64,000 bases of DNA from Toxonevra muliebris (lineage: Eukaryota; Arthropoda; Insecta; Diptera; Pallopteridae): NCBI GenBank assembly GCA_963691655.1, contig OY829329.1, positions 68,154,822 through 68,218,821 on the forward strand, in the 5' to 3' direction. The translations under genes were made by a program, and so were the position numbers. The notes beneath the pieces were generated by a model. That model did no database searches and was not told the origin of the DNA. It saw only the letters and a program-made list of their open reading frames with translations. Position 1 is the stretch's first letter. Each line of letters starts with the position of its first letter. Of the stretch, positions 45,111 to 56,900 are shown in pieces.

Positions 45111-45894
45111 CAGTGATGGATTTTTTTTGATACGATTGTACTTTTTTCAGTACATTTTATGACTTGAAAATATACAAGCAAAATTTTCAGTACACTTTAA
45201 CACAAAATCCTATTTTTCTTTTTTCTTTTGAAAGTCACCCAAAATCTTTAACTGATGACTTAAGTATGCCTCTGGTAAAATCCAAAATTGTAGAAGATCT
45301 AAGGTTGACCAAGGAAATGATTGCTAAAGAAATTGGACTTAGACGCCATGGTTGTTGCGAATATTTAGAGATCAACGTGGATACATGAAGAAATCAGCAC
45401 GATGAGTTCCTCGAATTTTAACTGATACTTCAAAAGAGGCGCGTGTACAGTTTTGGTTAATGCTTTCTTCAAAAAATAAAAAATGGAGTGTCCAGCACTT
45501 TCAATAAAATTGTAAGAGGCAAGGAAGTTTGGTTTTTTAAGTACCACCCAGAAACCAAGCAACAGCCGATGATATGGAGCCAAGAATTTGCTAATCCACA
45601 TATTAAAGCCAAGCTGCAGAAGTCAGCGGCAAAAGTAATGATGTCAATTTATTTTCACCAGAGAAAAAATTGTAGCTGTTATTCCTTTGAAAACTGGACC
45701 GCAGGTAACTTGTAAACTGGTTTTTTGTTTAATAGTTGACTCAGCATCTCAAAAAAAAAAAAAAAAAATGGCATAATAAATTCTGCTTAAACGCGGACGT
45801 TCTATTTTTTAGTACAAAGTTTTCAGTATATATTTTTAATACATTTTGAAGATTTAATTCAATACGAAAAATATAAGCTCAAATGCCAACACTG
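45111..45894. mobile_element. hAT-like element containing a mariner fragment
   Basis: The left end CAGTGATGG and the right end CCAACACTG are imperfect inverted termini. Flanks AAATGAAG and AAATTAAA agree at 6 of 8 positions. Subterminal TTTCAGTACA repeats occur near both ends. The interior holds the transposase fragment listed next. Confidence 0.6.
45230..45720 (+). pseudogene. Mariner-like transposase fragment
   Basis: The frame from about 45500 reads NKIVRGKEVWFFKYHPETKQ, which corresponds to the GDE-W-FFKYDPETK segment around the first catalytic acid of a SETMAR-like mariner family. It continues with AKVMMSIYFHQRKN and a Cys-rich end. The preceding 150 bp (IVEDLRLTKEMIAKEIGL) may be its helix-turn-helix. 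The rest is gone. Confidence 0.6.
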
Positions 45895-45904
45895 AAATTA
45901 AAGC

Positions 45905-46575
45905 CTATGATGTGAGAGATATAGGAGCACGTGGGATGAAGAGAGAATGTGTGAGAGAAGAGAGAACAAAGTTGAAGCTGCTGCAATATAACCACAAAAT
46001 TCATAATGAGATATTGGAGTAACTAAGATGATGATGCTGATGCTGATGCTGATGATGACAGAGAGAAAATGTGTAAAGAGAGCATAACAACAACAACACA
46101 CAGTATGTGACAACGACATTGATAATACCATAAGTTATGCTGCCCAACATTAGCAATAACTACCAAAAAAAAAAAAGTAAATGATTAACCAAGAGAAGAA
46201 TACGACAGGATGGCAAACACATACTCAAACAAACAGACAAGAGACAAGGCTACACATTTTTTTGGTAAATATTAAGATGATAGCATTTGAATATGACGTA
46301 ATTTTGGTCAACCGTAACATAATGAAAACGAATTGCACAATGTAACTAAGCGTAGCAACTAACAGTAGCAACAACAAGAACAACAACAACCACAACGTAT
46401 ATTTTTTGAACTGCTGCGGCTGCTGTTGTCACTATAAGAACATGCATACTACCAACATATAATAAATTGGCATGTACAGTGGTCATACAAAATGATAAAC
46501 TGGGGTTTTTTTTTGGAGGTGCGAAATCTTCATAGATACCATTAGTCCGTACTATTGGCATGCACGATTCACACA
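45905..46575. other. No gene seen
   Basis: GA-rich and ACA-rich low-complexity DNA, with GATGCTGATGCT repeats near 46030-46050 and AACAACAAC runs near 46370-46390. Confidence 0.6.
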
Positions 46576-46579
46576 CTGA

Positions 46580-48000
46580 CTGGATCTGCTCAGTAATGCA
46601 CCTACGTATTAAGCCTCACCCCCGTGCTCGTCAACCACTATCCTCGCGGTACTGCCGTTAGGTATTACTTCGCAGGGCTGGTTAGCCTTTAGGCTGTATT
46701 CGCCAAGTCTTCTCTCCTGAGACGTTCAAATTCTTCTTAGGTCATTTTGCATGTTTGTGATAAACCCACATGAGTATGAGCCCAGACTTCCTCCGACTGG
46801 CTCATACACACTATTTGTTGAGGTGAAATGCCGACAGTTAAAAATTGCGCGTTCTACGTCTTCCTCTTGGTCCCTACAGATAGGGCAAAGTGGGGAGTCG
46901 TCATGCTTAAATCTATATAGAGATTCTTTCTGTACCCTCCATGACCCGTTAAAAACTGGGTTATATGGTAATTTGTCTCTCTATGTTTCTTATTTATCCA
47001 TGTTTCAAACTTTAGGATGAGTTCTCCCATTTATTCTGGCTAATGAAGCTAGCCGTTCTTCGTTAGCGACGCGTGGAATATCTCGCTGCAACTGATTTCC
47101 GTTCCTTCGGCAATAGACTCGTTTCAATTCGTCCGATAGTATATCGATTGGTATCATACCAGCTATGACACATGCCGCATCTTCCCCGAAATTGTCCGAA
47201 AATCACTTATTGCGCTCAGTCTATATACACGTGACAGTTTTTTTTGGCACCCCTTTGCCGCCAAAGCTCCAGCCCAGATTAGGGCAGCGTAATGCAAAAC
47301 TGAGCTTACTACTCTAGATAGTAACACCCTTCGATCATATCTTGGTCCACCAATGTTTGGCTTTATTCTATTTATTCTAAACAGCACCGCCTTTTCTTTA
47401 ACATAGTCCCAGTGAGCTCTGAAGTTCAGTCTGTTGTCTATCATTACTCCCAGATAATTAATTGATGACTTCGATTTGATAATTTGGTTGCCTACTTGTA
47501 TATTCGCATACTCGACAACCTTCCGACTACTAATTAGGATCGCCTCTGTTTTTTGTTGCAGCTAATTCAAGACCAGCCGATCTTAGCCATTGGTTTATTG
47601 TGGCCACCGCTTCATTAGTAACCGTCTCGATTTCCTGGACATGTATCGCCACTGTAACTATCGCAATATCGTCTATGTATCCCACTACTTTTACTCCTGG
47701 TGGAAATGATAGCCTTAGTATTTCGTCATACATGATATTCCACAGTAGAGGTCCTAGCACAGATCCTTGAAGTACAACTGCCGAGATGTTTTAGTATTTT
47801 AATCCCTCGTCGCTTTCATACTCCAACTTTCTGTTTTTAAAGTAACTGTCGATTATTCTTCGTATATATTTCGGTGTATTCATTCTTGCCAGAGAGCCTT
47901 TTATGTTCATCCAGTTGGGTTTGTAAGTGTGTGTGTGTGTGTGTGTGTTGGTTTGTGTACTCACACACCCACACTTACTTATGTGCGACACACATTACGA
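46580..48000 (-). mobile_element. R1-clade non-LTR retrotransposon, 3' part
   Basis: On the minus strand the order is PNWMNIKGSLARMNTPKYIR (47905-47845), GSVLGPLLWNIMYDEILRL, VVGYIDDIAIV (the YxDD box, here YIDD), INQWLRSAGLELAATK, then after a frameshift near 47535 LGVMIDNRLNFRAHWDYVKE and PNIGGPRYDRRVLLSRVV. The C-terminus at about 46900-46750 has a CPIC...H...C zinc-binding pattern before TNSVYEPVGGS. This matches the R1 clade, whose original members insert into 28S rDNA; nothing here shows such a site. It is 5'-truncated at a CA/TG microsatellite (47926-47949). Confidence 0.82.
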
Positions 48001-49085
48001 ATAACTGATACAATACGTTATCGAAGAAGATTGAAGAAACATAAACAATGTGCGTTGTAGGCGGTGGAAGCTGGTGGGTGGAGAAACAAGGAGCTAGTAA
48101 ATTCAAACTCACAACACAGTGTTAATGAGATCTCTGTAGCAATAGCAATTCACTTGTTCCACTAGAAACTTCGCTTAAGGGATTAATTAATGAAATACCG
48201 TTCATTCGGTCGTTGTCAGTGTGCACGCACTTGACCAGCAGCCGAATAAGCACACGTTGCATATACACATGGATATACATATGTATTTAGATGATTGTAT
48301 GTGTTTGAGAGTACCAGGATGTATGTGTGTATGTGTATGTAATTGAAGTTGCCTTATTACTGGCAATTAAATTGTCGTATCGAAGAAAATGAAAACGAAA
48401 ATTATGCTAGCTACATAAGAATATTTAGAGCTAAGTTCAACTTAAATTTTTGATGCAAACATTTGCAATTAGCGTAACGCTATCCACTTTGCTCTTCGAT
48501 ACAATTTTTTTTTTTTTTTTTCAGTCCTCTCCCCCTTTAACCCGCTCTCTATATCTATTTTGGTATATTTGAAAAAGTCTTTGTGAATTGCAATCACAAT
48601 TTTCTTCTCTTCTTACTTCTCTTCAAGTAAAAATGCCAATTTCTGGTATGTATTTTCTTCTGTCTCGAGGCTCACGTCTCCATCATCATTTGCTGTCTGC
48701 TGTGCATAACCAATATTTAGCATTTTTATTACAAACAAGAAAAAAATAATAAAAATGACTGCGTGCGATATAATTTTAGTTAGCCTTATACATATATATA
48801 TATGTGTGAAAGGACAGTGTATTTGTTTTTTTTTTTTTTGTTTTATAGTATCCTGCAGCTATGCAATATTTTGTTATATGTATGTGTTGCTATTTATGTC
48901 CTTTACTTTTTGCATGCATTCATTATTTATTTGTTGTGACCTAATTAAAGCCAATTAAGTTATTTATATTTTTACAGTTATATGATATTCTTTTGCTTTT
49001 AGCTAATTTATTAATGAGGATTTCATAATCTTCGTAGATATAGCATTTTCAAACTGGATAAAAGTAAATCAAATCACTTCCATGA
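48001..49085. other. No gene seen
   Basis: AT-rich DNA with ATGTATGTGT-type runs (about 48320-48340) and T homopolymers (about 48507-48523, 48827-48839). No coding region is recognised. Confidence 0.6.
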
Positions 49086-50089
49086 AGATAGTCACCCCTT
49101 AACCCTTGACAACTCAGCCACTGTCTTTTTTTGACAGTGGTTGACTTTATTTCAAATTATTTGAGAAAAAAGAATTCTAAGCTTTTGAATAATCATTTTT
49201 CAAAGCCGTTGACGTTTGAAATACCGATAAAGTTTCTCTGTGACTGTTCACACGGGCGCACTGTAATTTGATCCCATTCAACAAAGCTACAAAATTAGAA
49301 GGAAATCTCGTGTGGTACTAAATTTTTGGTCTCTAAACTCAAATCTGAGTTTCGACACAAACTAAGCTTAAAGTTTAAATTTTCGTCTGATTTGGCAAGC
49401 TATAATGGGAGAATGGGCGGTTAGATCTTCAAGAAATTTAATTTATTTAGTTATGTTGATATTGACATTTTCAGAAACTTAATGTTAGAATAAAAGTGAT
49501 ATTAATGAATGCAACTTCTGAATTTTTACACTTTTAGTCATTTTTCAGCATGATTGCATACTTTTAGAGTTAACCCAAACTTTCAGAGTTAACCCAAAGC
49601 TTGATTCCAATTTTAGTTGAAAAAATCATGTTCAGACCTATTTTTAAATTGAATTATTTCCCGAAAGCGGAAGAAAGCGGAGGAAGTTTTTATATATTCC
49701 GATAAAGAAAAGTACCTTCTAAAATGGAGAAAAAATCCAGGAACATACCTTCACATATTTTCTAGATTTTCTCTGCCAAAATTCGACAATTTTCAGTTTT
49801 CCTATTTTCAAAAATTCTCTAAAGTTAAGTAATGCAGAATTTTTAGCTTTTCAAAACTTCATTAAAAATCAAGATCAAAATTTTCCTTGATAAATTGAGA
49901 ATACAAAACAGGAACTATCGACTGGATATCATAAAAAATTTATTTTTCAGATATATTTTACTAAAAAAAACTAAAATCGAACTATCCCACATTTTAGTGA
50001 ATTTGTCGACTTTGAGCTACCCTTGCACCCATACTAATTATTTTTTCGCCAAGATTTTTTGGAGTTTTCTTAATTTGAATATTGAATAG

Positions 50090-50252
50090 TGGCTGTTCAC
50101 ACAGGCGCAAGCATGAACGCCTGCCTCAAAGAGAGAGGTAGAAAAAAAAGGTAGTTAGAAAATGACGGACGAGTTTCTAACTCTTCTTACTATATTTTTT
50201 CTACCTTTCTGCTTCAGACAGGCATTCATGCTTGCGCTCGTGTGAACAGGCA
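50090..50252. mobile_element. Foldback MITE, copy 1
   Basis: The left arm GGCTGTTCACACAGGCGCAA and the following GCATGAACGCCTG pair with the right arm ending near 50252. The arms are continued by pairing AAAGAGAGAGG/ACCTTTCTGC-like segments. The whole unit of about 163 bp can fold into one imperfect hairpin. A single related end lies at about 49247-49263. Confidence 0.8.
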
Positions 50253-50314
50253 CTTAAAATGACACCAAATTTGTGTGGTTTTGACATTACGAATTTTGTC
50301 TATGGGACGAATCA

Positions 50315-50475
50315 CGGTGGGGCGCAAGCATAAACGACTGTCTGAAAGAAAGTAATAGAGAAAATAGGTAGTTTGAAAAAGACAGGCGAGTTTCTATCTC
50401 ATTCTTACTACCTTCCTTTCTATCTCTCTCTCTCTTTCAGACAGGAGTTCATGCTTGCGCCCGTGTAAACAGCCA
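50315..50475. mobile_element. Foldback MITE, copy 2
   Basis: The same family as the copy 60 bp upstream. The left arm GGGGCGCAAGCATAAACGAC and the right arm with ATGCTTGCGCCCGTGTAAAC are inverted, and the middle GAGTTTCTATCTCATTCTTA is shared with copy 1 at lower identity. It can fold into one long hairpin. Confidence 0.8.
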
Positions 50476-51151
50476 CTCTGAAACTGATAAATATAATGAA
50501 ATCATGCCACATCAATTTATGAAGGATAAATTAGTATGTACTTACCAGTTTACATTTCATCACTGGTTTCTTAAATTACAATTGTTATGAAAAAAAAACC
50601 GCTGCGACATCATAAAAATCACCAACAACATTGGACTCAAAAAGAATCCTGCAGCCAATGAACGGAAGCTATGATTTTTGATGATGCAGAGGCACCAAAC
50701 ACGAAAGGAAGCATTACACGCTATTCCATGTATTGGAACACACACAACGCCAAACAGATAAATAATCACTGCTGCAAATCGAGACAACTAAAATTAGCGC
50801 GTTGCAGAATTATTTCAGTGCAGAGAGATTATTTTCTTGATCAGTTTTATACACTTTAAAAAAACACTATCTAGCTTTTTTATTACATGCACACTAGTAT
50901 TAATAACAAATGAATTGTCTTAGACTAAAAATTTAATTTAAAACAATTGTAAACTACAAATTTGAAATGATTTAACTTTTACTCTAACAAACCGAAATTG
51001 TTTTCTTTATTTTTACGCTAACACCATCTAGCGTGCAATAGCCCGTACTATATGGCCTTAGACGAGGCATACTGCAAACAGCCGCTGTAAATAAATAAGC
51101 AACCAACAAACAAAACAGATGTTCTCTGATACAAAACCAAAAAAAACAAAA

Positions 51152-52115
51152 TGGTCGCATTCACAGGCATGCAACTGTTGACAACGGTAATCGCTACGTC
51201 TGCGGATGTGTTTTTAAAAAAGAAGCCAAAGTGAGTGAAAAATCAACTATTATATGTAATTTCTCATTGTTTATAAGCTTTTAAAGTAAAAGAAAATATA
51301 TGTACACGAATAACACGTTTACAATCCTATTCCCTTTAAACTTAATCTTTACGTGCTCCAGTTTTTCTAAGTTTTTATTTATTTTTTATTTATTTCTTTA
51401 TTTTGAGTCTAATGGATACAAATCCTTACTGACTAGATGACAATGAAATATGTAAAACGTATAAAATTATAAATACAATTAATTACTTAGGAGTAAATTG
51501 CATCAATATACATCTTAAAACTATTTCTATTCAATGAAAAATCAATATTATTATATTTAGAAATCCTATTAAATTCAAGTAAAGCCCTAGTAATTGGAGC
51601 ATTCCTTAAATAATTAGTTTTTTGAATACTGACATGAAATAGTGCATTAACCCTTAAAGATTTAAACTGAACATTTAACCCAATTTGACCAAGTAAGACA
51701 GGGGAATCAATATTTGCACAAAGTGTGTCATAAATAAACATAAGTGATTGAATGATCCTTCTATTTTCGAGAGACTTTAAATTAATGAGTTGACAACGAG
51801 CAATGTATGGAGGAATTGGATCAACAAAACGTAAAGGTTGAAGAGCGAAGTGAAGAAACTTCCATTGTACTCTTTCAACACAAGTTGAGTTAACATTATA
51901 GTATGGACTCCAAATGAATGAAGCGTACCTAGACCGAACCAGGCAGGTATATAATCTAAGTTTATTGACAATAAGCTTTTACAAACTCATATTTGCACAA
52001 ACAGTGGAAATCAGAAAGTGTTAAGTAAAAAGCGTTGAAGCACAAAATGATTTTGTGCATTCAGAAACAAAATTAAAAACTGTTGCTAACAGCTATGTGC
52101 AAGTGAATGCAACCA
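51152..52115. mobile_element. TIR element inserted in the mio duplicate
   Basis: The left end TGGTCGCATTCAC and the right end GTGAATGCAACCA are inverted repeats with one mismatch. Further inverted similarity (GCAACTGTTGACAACGGT near 51170) lies just inside. It interrupts the duplicated mio 5' flank. A 5'-truncated jockey-type element is nested in it. Confidence 0.6.
51375..51965 (-). mobile_element. 5'-truncated jockey-type non-LTR element, C-terminus and 3' end
   Basis: The minus-strand frames read RLYTCLVRSRYASFIWSPYY, VERVQWKFLHFALQPL, then LMFIYDTLCANIDSPVLLGQ and ITRALLEFNRISKYNNIDF up to a stop at 51487. This is the C-terminal domain that follows reverse transcriptase in jockey-type elements without RNase H. 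A 3' UTR of about 110 bp ends in an AAATAAATAAAAA-rich tail near 51380. CTAAGTTT flanks both sides, a possible target duplication. Confidence 0.78.
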
Positions 52116-52250
52116 ATATCATAAATATTTTGGTATCAGCAGATAACAACAATGCAAGAATCCGGTTGTAAATTTCGTTTTTCTTACAAAATATGTTAAA
52201 TTAAATATAATATTAAAAACGTAAATAATTAATAAAACAAAAAGAATACA

Positions 52251-52515
52251 ATGAATAATAATGTACATGCGCCGTGTTAATTTCTGAATTTTAGTGAAAA
52301 TCCATCGCTTTAGGAAAGTTTATATGAAATATCGAATGATAATTCTATGAAAAGTTAGTAATATTGAATTAAAAGAACTGGAAGTGAAAAACTAATTCCA
52401 ATTTATATATATGTAGGTCGCATTCCAAATTTGAGCTTCGATTTCGTATCCATTGAAAATCGCTATCATACTTCGAATAAAGTATATTTGCTCACCGCTT
52501 TATCTCATCATTGCA
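52251..52515 (+). pseudogene. mio pseudogene fragment (exon 1, intron 1, part of exon 2, bit of exon 6)
   Basis: From ATGAATAATAATGTACATG the sequence follows mio exon 1 with in-frame stops, then intron 1 (donor changed to GTTAGT), then exon 2 through CATTGAAAATCGCTATCA. It then jumps to mio exon 6 (TTGCTCACCGCTTTATC), skipping the equivalent of about 1 kb. It breaks off near 52515 where a non-LTR fragment starts. It cannot code for a functional protein. Confidence 0.82.
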
Positions 52516-52519
52516 ACAT

Positions 52520-53400
52520 CAGCGAGCAATTCACCTCCAAAACTGCCAATCAAACAAAGATGCCCACTTTCAGTCCAGCTCTTCGCAATTATCTTGGATG
52601 AAATAATTTGCTAACGTCTGCCCCGAAAAAAGAGTCATATCGTGGAGTCCCACCCGTCAACTTCTGGACTTGGACTTCGCAGATGATATATGTCTTTTCT
52701 CGTACAAGCTCAGTGACATGCAACTGAAAACCAATCACTTGATCAAAGAAGCACATCACGTTGAACTCGATATCAACATCAAAATGACCAAAGCCATGAG
52801 AAAACAACATAAGCACCGAACATATAATAACCTGTTGATTACGTGAAAAATTCTGCTACCAAGTATCAAGACCACAGACGGTGGAACAGAGGAGGATGTC
52901 TACAACAGACTCAACAAAACTATACCTGCTTTTGGACGTATGGAGAAGCTCGCAAGTTTCCATAAGAACCAAAATCTGTATATTCAACACATGTGTAAAG
53001 TCAACGCTCAAATACGCATGTGATACTTGGTTGTTTTCACATCAAATCACTCAGAAATATATCAAATATTCATCAACAAATGTCAACGGATCATATGCAG
53101 AATATTGTGGCCAGCAAGAATCAATAATAATTCAGGTAAAGAGATGAAAATGGAGATGGATAGGACATACCTTGAGAAAGCCAACCAACAGCATTACGAG
53201 AATGGTGCTTGACTGGAACCCACAACAAAGCAGACGCCTTGGGAGACCAAAAACCATTTGAATACATTGCATTTCAACAAGAAATAACAGCCAAAAATAA
53301 AACTTGGCAAACCGTGAAAACCACTGCAGAAAATAAAGTCAAATGAAAATGCCTTATAGAAGCTCTAAGCTCCCAAAGAGGAGTAGAAGCAGAAAAAAAA
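52520..53400 (+). mobile_element. Non-LTR reverse transcriptase 3' fragment with poly-A end
   Basis: Frames on + read RQLLDLDFADDICLFSYKLS (the FADD catalytic box), LKTNHLIKEAHHVELDINIK, then later NTCVKSTLKYACDTWL and [20 protein letters not shown] with [13 protein letters not shown] near 53215-53250. It ends in SSQRGVEAE and an A run at about 53392-53400. The RWRWIGH...RGRP-type ending without RNase H is typical of endonuclease-reverse transcriptases of the RTE/CR1-like groups; I do not assign the clade. Confidence 0.72.
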
Positions 53401-53997
53401 ATTATTGCTCTCATTTAGAGCCATTAATAGCTTATAATAAGGTTATATTTGGAAATCTTTTTAAAGTTTCTAAAGTAGCTTTCCGCAGCACATTTGTAAA
53501 ACTCTGAAACCAATTTGGAATATGCTACAGAATAAAAAAAAAAATTAAAAATAAAAATAAAAAAAAACAAAAAGTGGCGTGAGCTGACCGGGATCATATT
53601 GTTTGAATTTTTCAACACTCCAATTAATGGGAAACCTTCACCCTTAACAACTCGGCCACCGACTAAGTGTAAAATATAAGGCGAAAAACTTGGTTTTATT
53701 TCAAATTAGTAGTTTCCCTTACGTTTTTCGTTAGCGCCATCTAGCATTGAATATCTCCTACACTTTACTGAAAACAGCCGCTGTAAGTAAAATAGTATAT
53801 AAATAGAAGTGTCAATAAACAAAACAGATGTTCTCCGATATAAAACCAACAAAACAAATGTCAAAAATATTATGATAACAACAGATAACAACAACGCAAA
53901 AACCCGGTTGGAATTTTCGTTTCTTTTTTACAACAATATATTTTAAATTAAATATACTATTAAAATCGTAAATAATTAATAAAACACAAACAATACA

Positions 53998-56900
53998 ATG
54001 AATAGTAATATACATGGGCTGAGTTGGTTTCCGAATTTCCCTGAAAAATTCGTCACTTGGGGTCAGGAAATAAATTTATATGAAATATCGAAAGATGATT
54101 CGATGAAAAGTGAGTTTTATTGAATTAAAAGAAATGCAAGTGAAATTGTATATTCAAACTAAATCCAATTTAGATTTCGGACGCATTCCAAACTTGAACT
54201 TCAATTTCGTGGCCATTGAAAATCGCTATCAATATGTGCGCTGCGTGCAGCCTTCCTACCATAAAGACAGACCCATCATTGCGGTGGGCTTGGGTGATGG
54301 CAAAATTGGAATATGTAACTTTATGGAAACAGCTGATAGTAGTTGGGAATATAGTAAGTGTGAAATTTTACAATATAAAAAATCCAAAATTTTTATATTC
54401 TATTTCTACAAAAGCTCCGCGTCAGCAGCGTATGTGTTTGTGTCTGGCTTGGAATGAAATGGATCCAAATATATTAGCTATTGGGCACGATCGTCATCGT
54501 TCGGACTCGTGCATTACTATATGGGATATTGAACGAGGACTGCCAAAAGAAACGGGTGAGAAATTTATTCATATATACATACATCCGAACGATAATCTTT
54601 ACCTATATATTAATTTATTAGCCAATTTCTTTGGTCACTCGGAGTCTGCACATTCCATGTGCTGGGATCGTAATCATCGTGTGCTCATTGCAGGCATGAG
54701 TCAAAAACAGATTAAGCTTTTCGATTTGAGGCGTAGGTTTAGTATTCTAACATAAAAAAAAAATGTGCTCAAATTTAATATTAAACGTTTTTAATCCACT
54801 ATAGAAAGCAATGCCACTTGCCAGTTCATACAAACGAAAACAGTGCATGGCCTTGCGGTAGCACCTAATGGCAACTATCTGAGCAGTTATGTTGACTCGG
54901 TAATAATGTTATGGGATTTGCGGGCAATTGATCGTCCATTGAAACAATTGCAATCTGCCAAGAATCATATGCAATTGGGTTGGTGTCCAACAAGGTAACA
55001 GTGTGAAGCATTAAGGCGTTTTTTTGACAAGAATAATTTCGAAAACTTTATTCCCACAGGTCAAGTTTACTTTCTACCCTACAACGTGATTCAGCTTACA
55101 TCACTTTATATGATATACGCTGCGTAGATGTTGAAAACAGCCGCGAAATATATCATGTGAAAAAACAATTACTGCCTTTCCATACCAAATATCATGCTTC
55201 AAATAAAGGGCATTCGCTCACCGCTTTATCGTGGCATCCTATAGATTTCGAACGCGCATTATTGCTCTCAGAAGCAGGTAACTTCAACGCATACACCTTG
55301 TTATTTCCAACTATTCTTAAGTTTTATCTTCAATCTATTGTTCAGGTAACATTCTCGACTTTCGACTGCCACTGTCAATTCTCACCGCTTACAGCAATCA
55401 AACTGAAAATAAAAAACTACCTCTACTACTACAGCGTCCATTATCCGCACCGGGTACACCCACGCAGCTGCTCAGTAATAGCGGGGGCAGTGGTAGTGGC
55501 GGCGGTGGCACACAAAACTCTTCACTCGATTTTAACTCTTTGGGTACAGCGCTCAAGTTTGATGTCATCGATCAAGAGCTGCTGGAACTTGATCTTGTGC
55601 ATGATACACGAGCACGTGCCCTCAACGATTACGGTCTGAAAATGGATGTAAGGCGTATTGGTGATTTATCGTTGAGCGGTTATTTGAAAAATGTCTGGCA
55701 ATGTTTGAGCACTTTGTATCATGATGAGCGTTTAAAGGGTTTAGCTGGCATACTAAATCGTTGGGTGGGTCACACTTCCGAGGCGTTTATGGCATCACAA
55801 GGCATTGAAACGCACGTCCTGCAATGGCCCGATTTCATTAATAACTCGAGTAATTTAGTTTGCTATAGGTAGGTTTAATCTTTGAAAAGAGAAAAGTAGC
55901 AGATTAAAGTGTTTTTGTTATATGCAGAAGTGAACAACGCGATATTGCTTTGAAGTTATGCGGCTGGACATTCGAACAGGATCTTGAACGTTTCATTGCT
56001 ACTATGTGTGAAAATAAGGTTTGAGTTTTTAATATTTTTGAAATATTTTACTTATTTTTATTGTGACATTTCTTTTAATTTTCTTGCAGGAATTCAGTCG
56101 CGCTGCCATGATTAGCGTTTTTCATTTAAAAGTCGCCGCCGCTTGTGATATTCTCTCCAAAGCAGCGGAACTTTCGCGTGATCCCAGCATGTTTCGCATC
56201 GCTGTTATTGCGTTGTCCAGCTTCAATGCTGACCGTTGCAGCTCAACGTGGCGCAGTCAACGCTCCAATGCCAATATGCAAATACAAGATGCGCATTTGC
56301 GTGCAATTTTCGCATTTCTCTCAATGGAAAATGATAATTTCGATGCGGTGTTGGTAAGTAATTTAGTTTCGATAAATATCTCAGCCTCAGCCTCAGCTTC
56401 AGTCATTATGCTAATTGCTCTTCAATTTACCACAGATGGAAGATGGCATCTCATTAGCCGATCGTGTTGCCTTCGCCTGTCAATATCTCTCCGAGAGTAA
56501 ACTATCCACTTATATAGAGCAGCAGATACAGCGTTCCATAGAACGAGGCGATCTAAATGGTTTGCTGCTCACAGGCGATACCGCAGATGGCACTAATATA
56601 TTGCAAGCGTATATGGATGCAACATTTGATGTGCAAACAGTCGCGTTGATAGCCATCAATTATTTTCATTCAGAGGATGAGCGTTTGCAGTATTGGATTT
56701 CAAGGTGATTCACATGATATTTTCTTCAATAAACTTCAATAAATTTAATGAAATTCTTTATTCAGCTACCTGGACTATTTGAATTCGTGGGGCCTGTGGG
56801 AGAAACGCGCTGAATTGGAAATTAAAATTGAGAATATGCGCTCATCTACACGTTCTTCACGTAGCGTTTTTCTAGCTTGCAATTTTTGCGGTAAATCAGT

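Larger units (their letters stand above)
49090..52515 (+). repeat. Decayed tandem duplicate of the mio 5' region, with insertions
   Basis: Three blocks match the upstream flank and start of mio in the same order and orientation. About 49095-49175 matches about 53636-53712. About 51015-51150 matches about 53725-53860 (CATCTAGC, AACAGCCGCTGTAA, ACAAAACAGATGTTCTC). About 52120-52510 matches 53870-54240. Unrelated DNA is inserted between the blocks, including hairpin elements and a TIR element with a jockey fragment. Intron 1 is included, so this is a DNA-level duplication and not a retrocopy. Confidence 0.8.
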
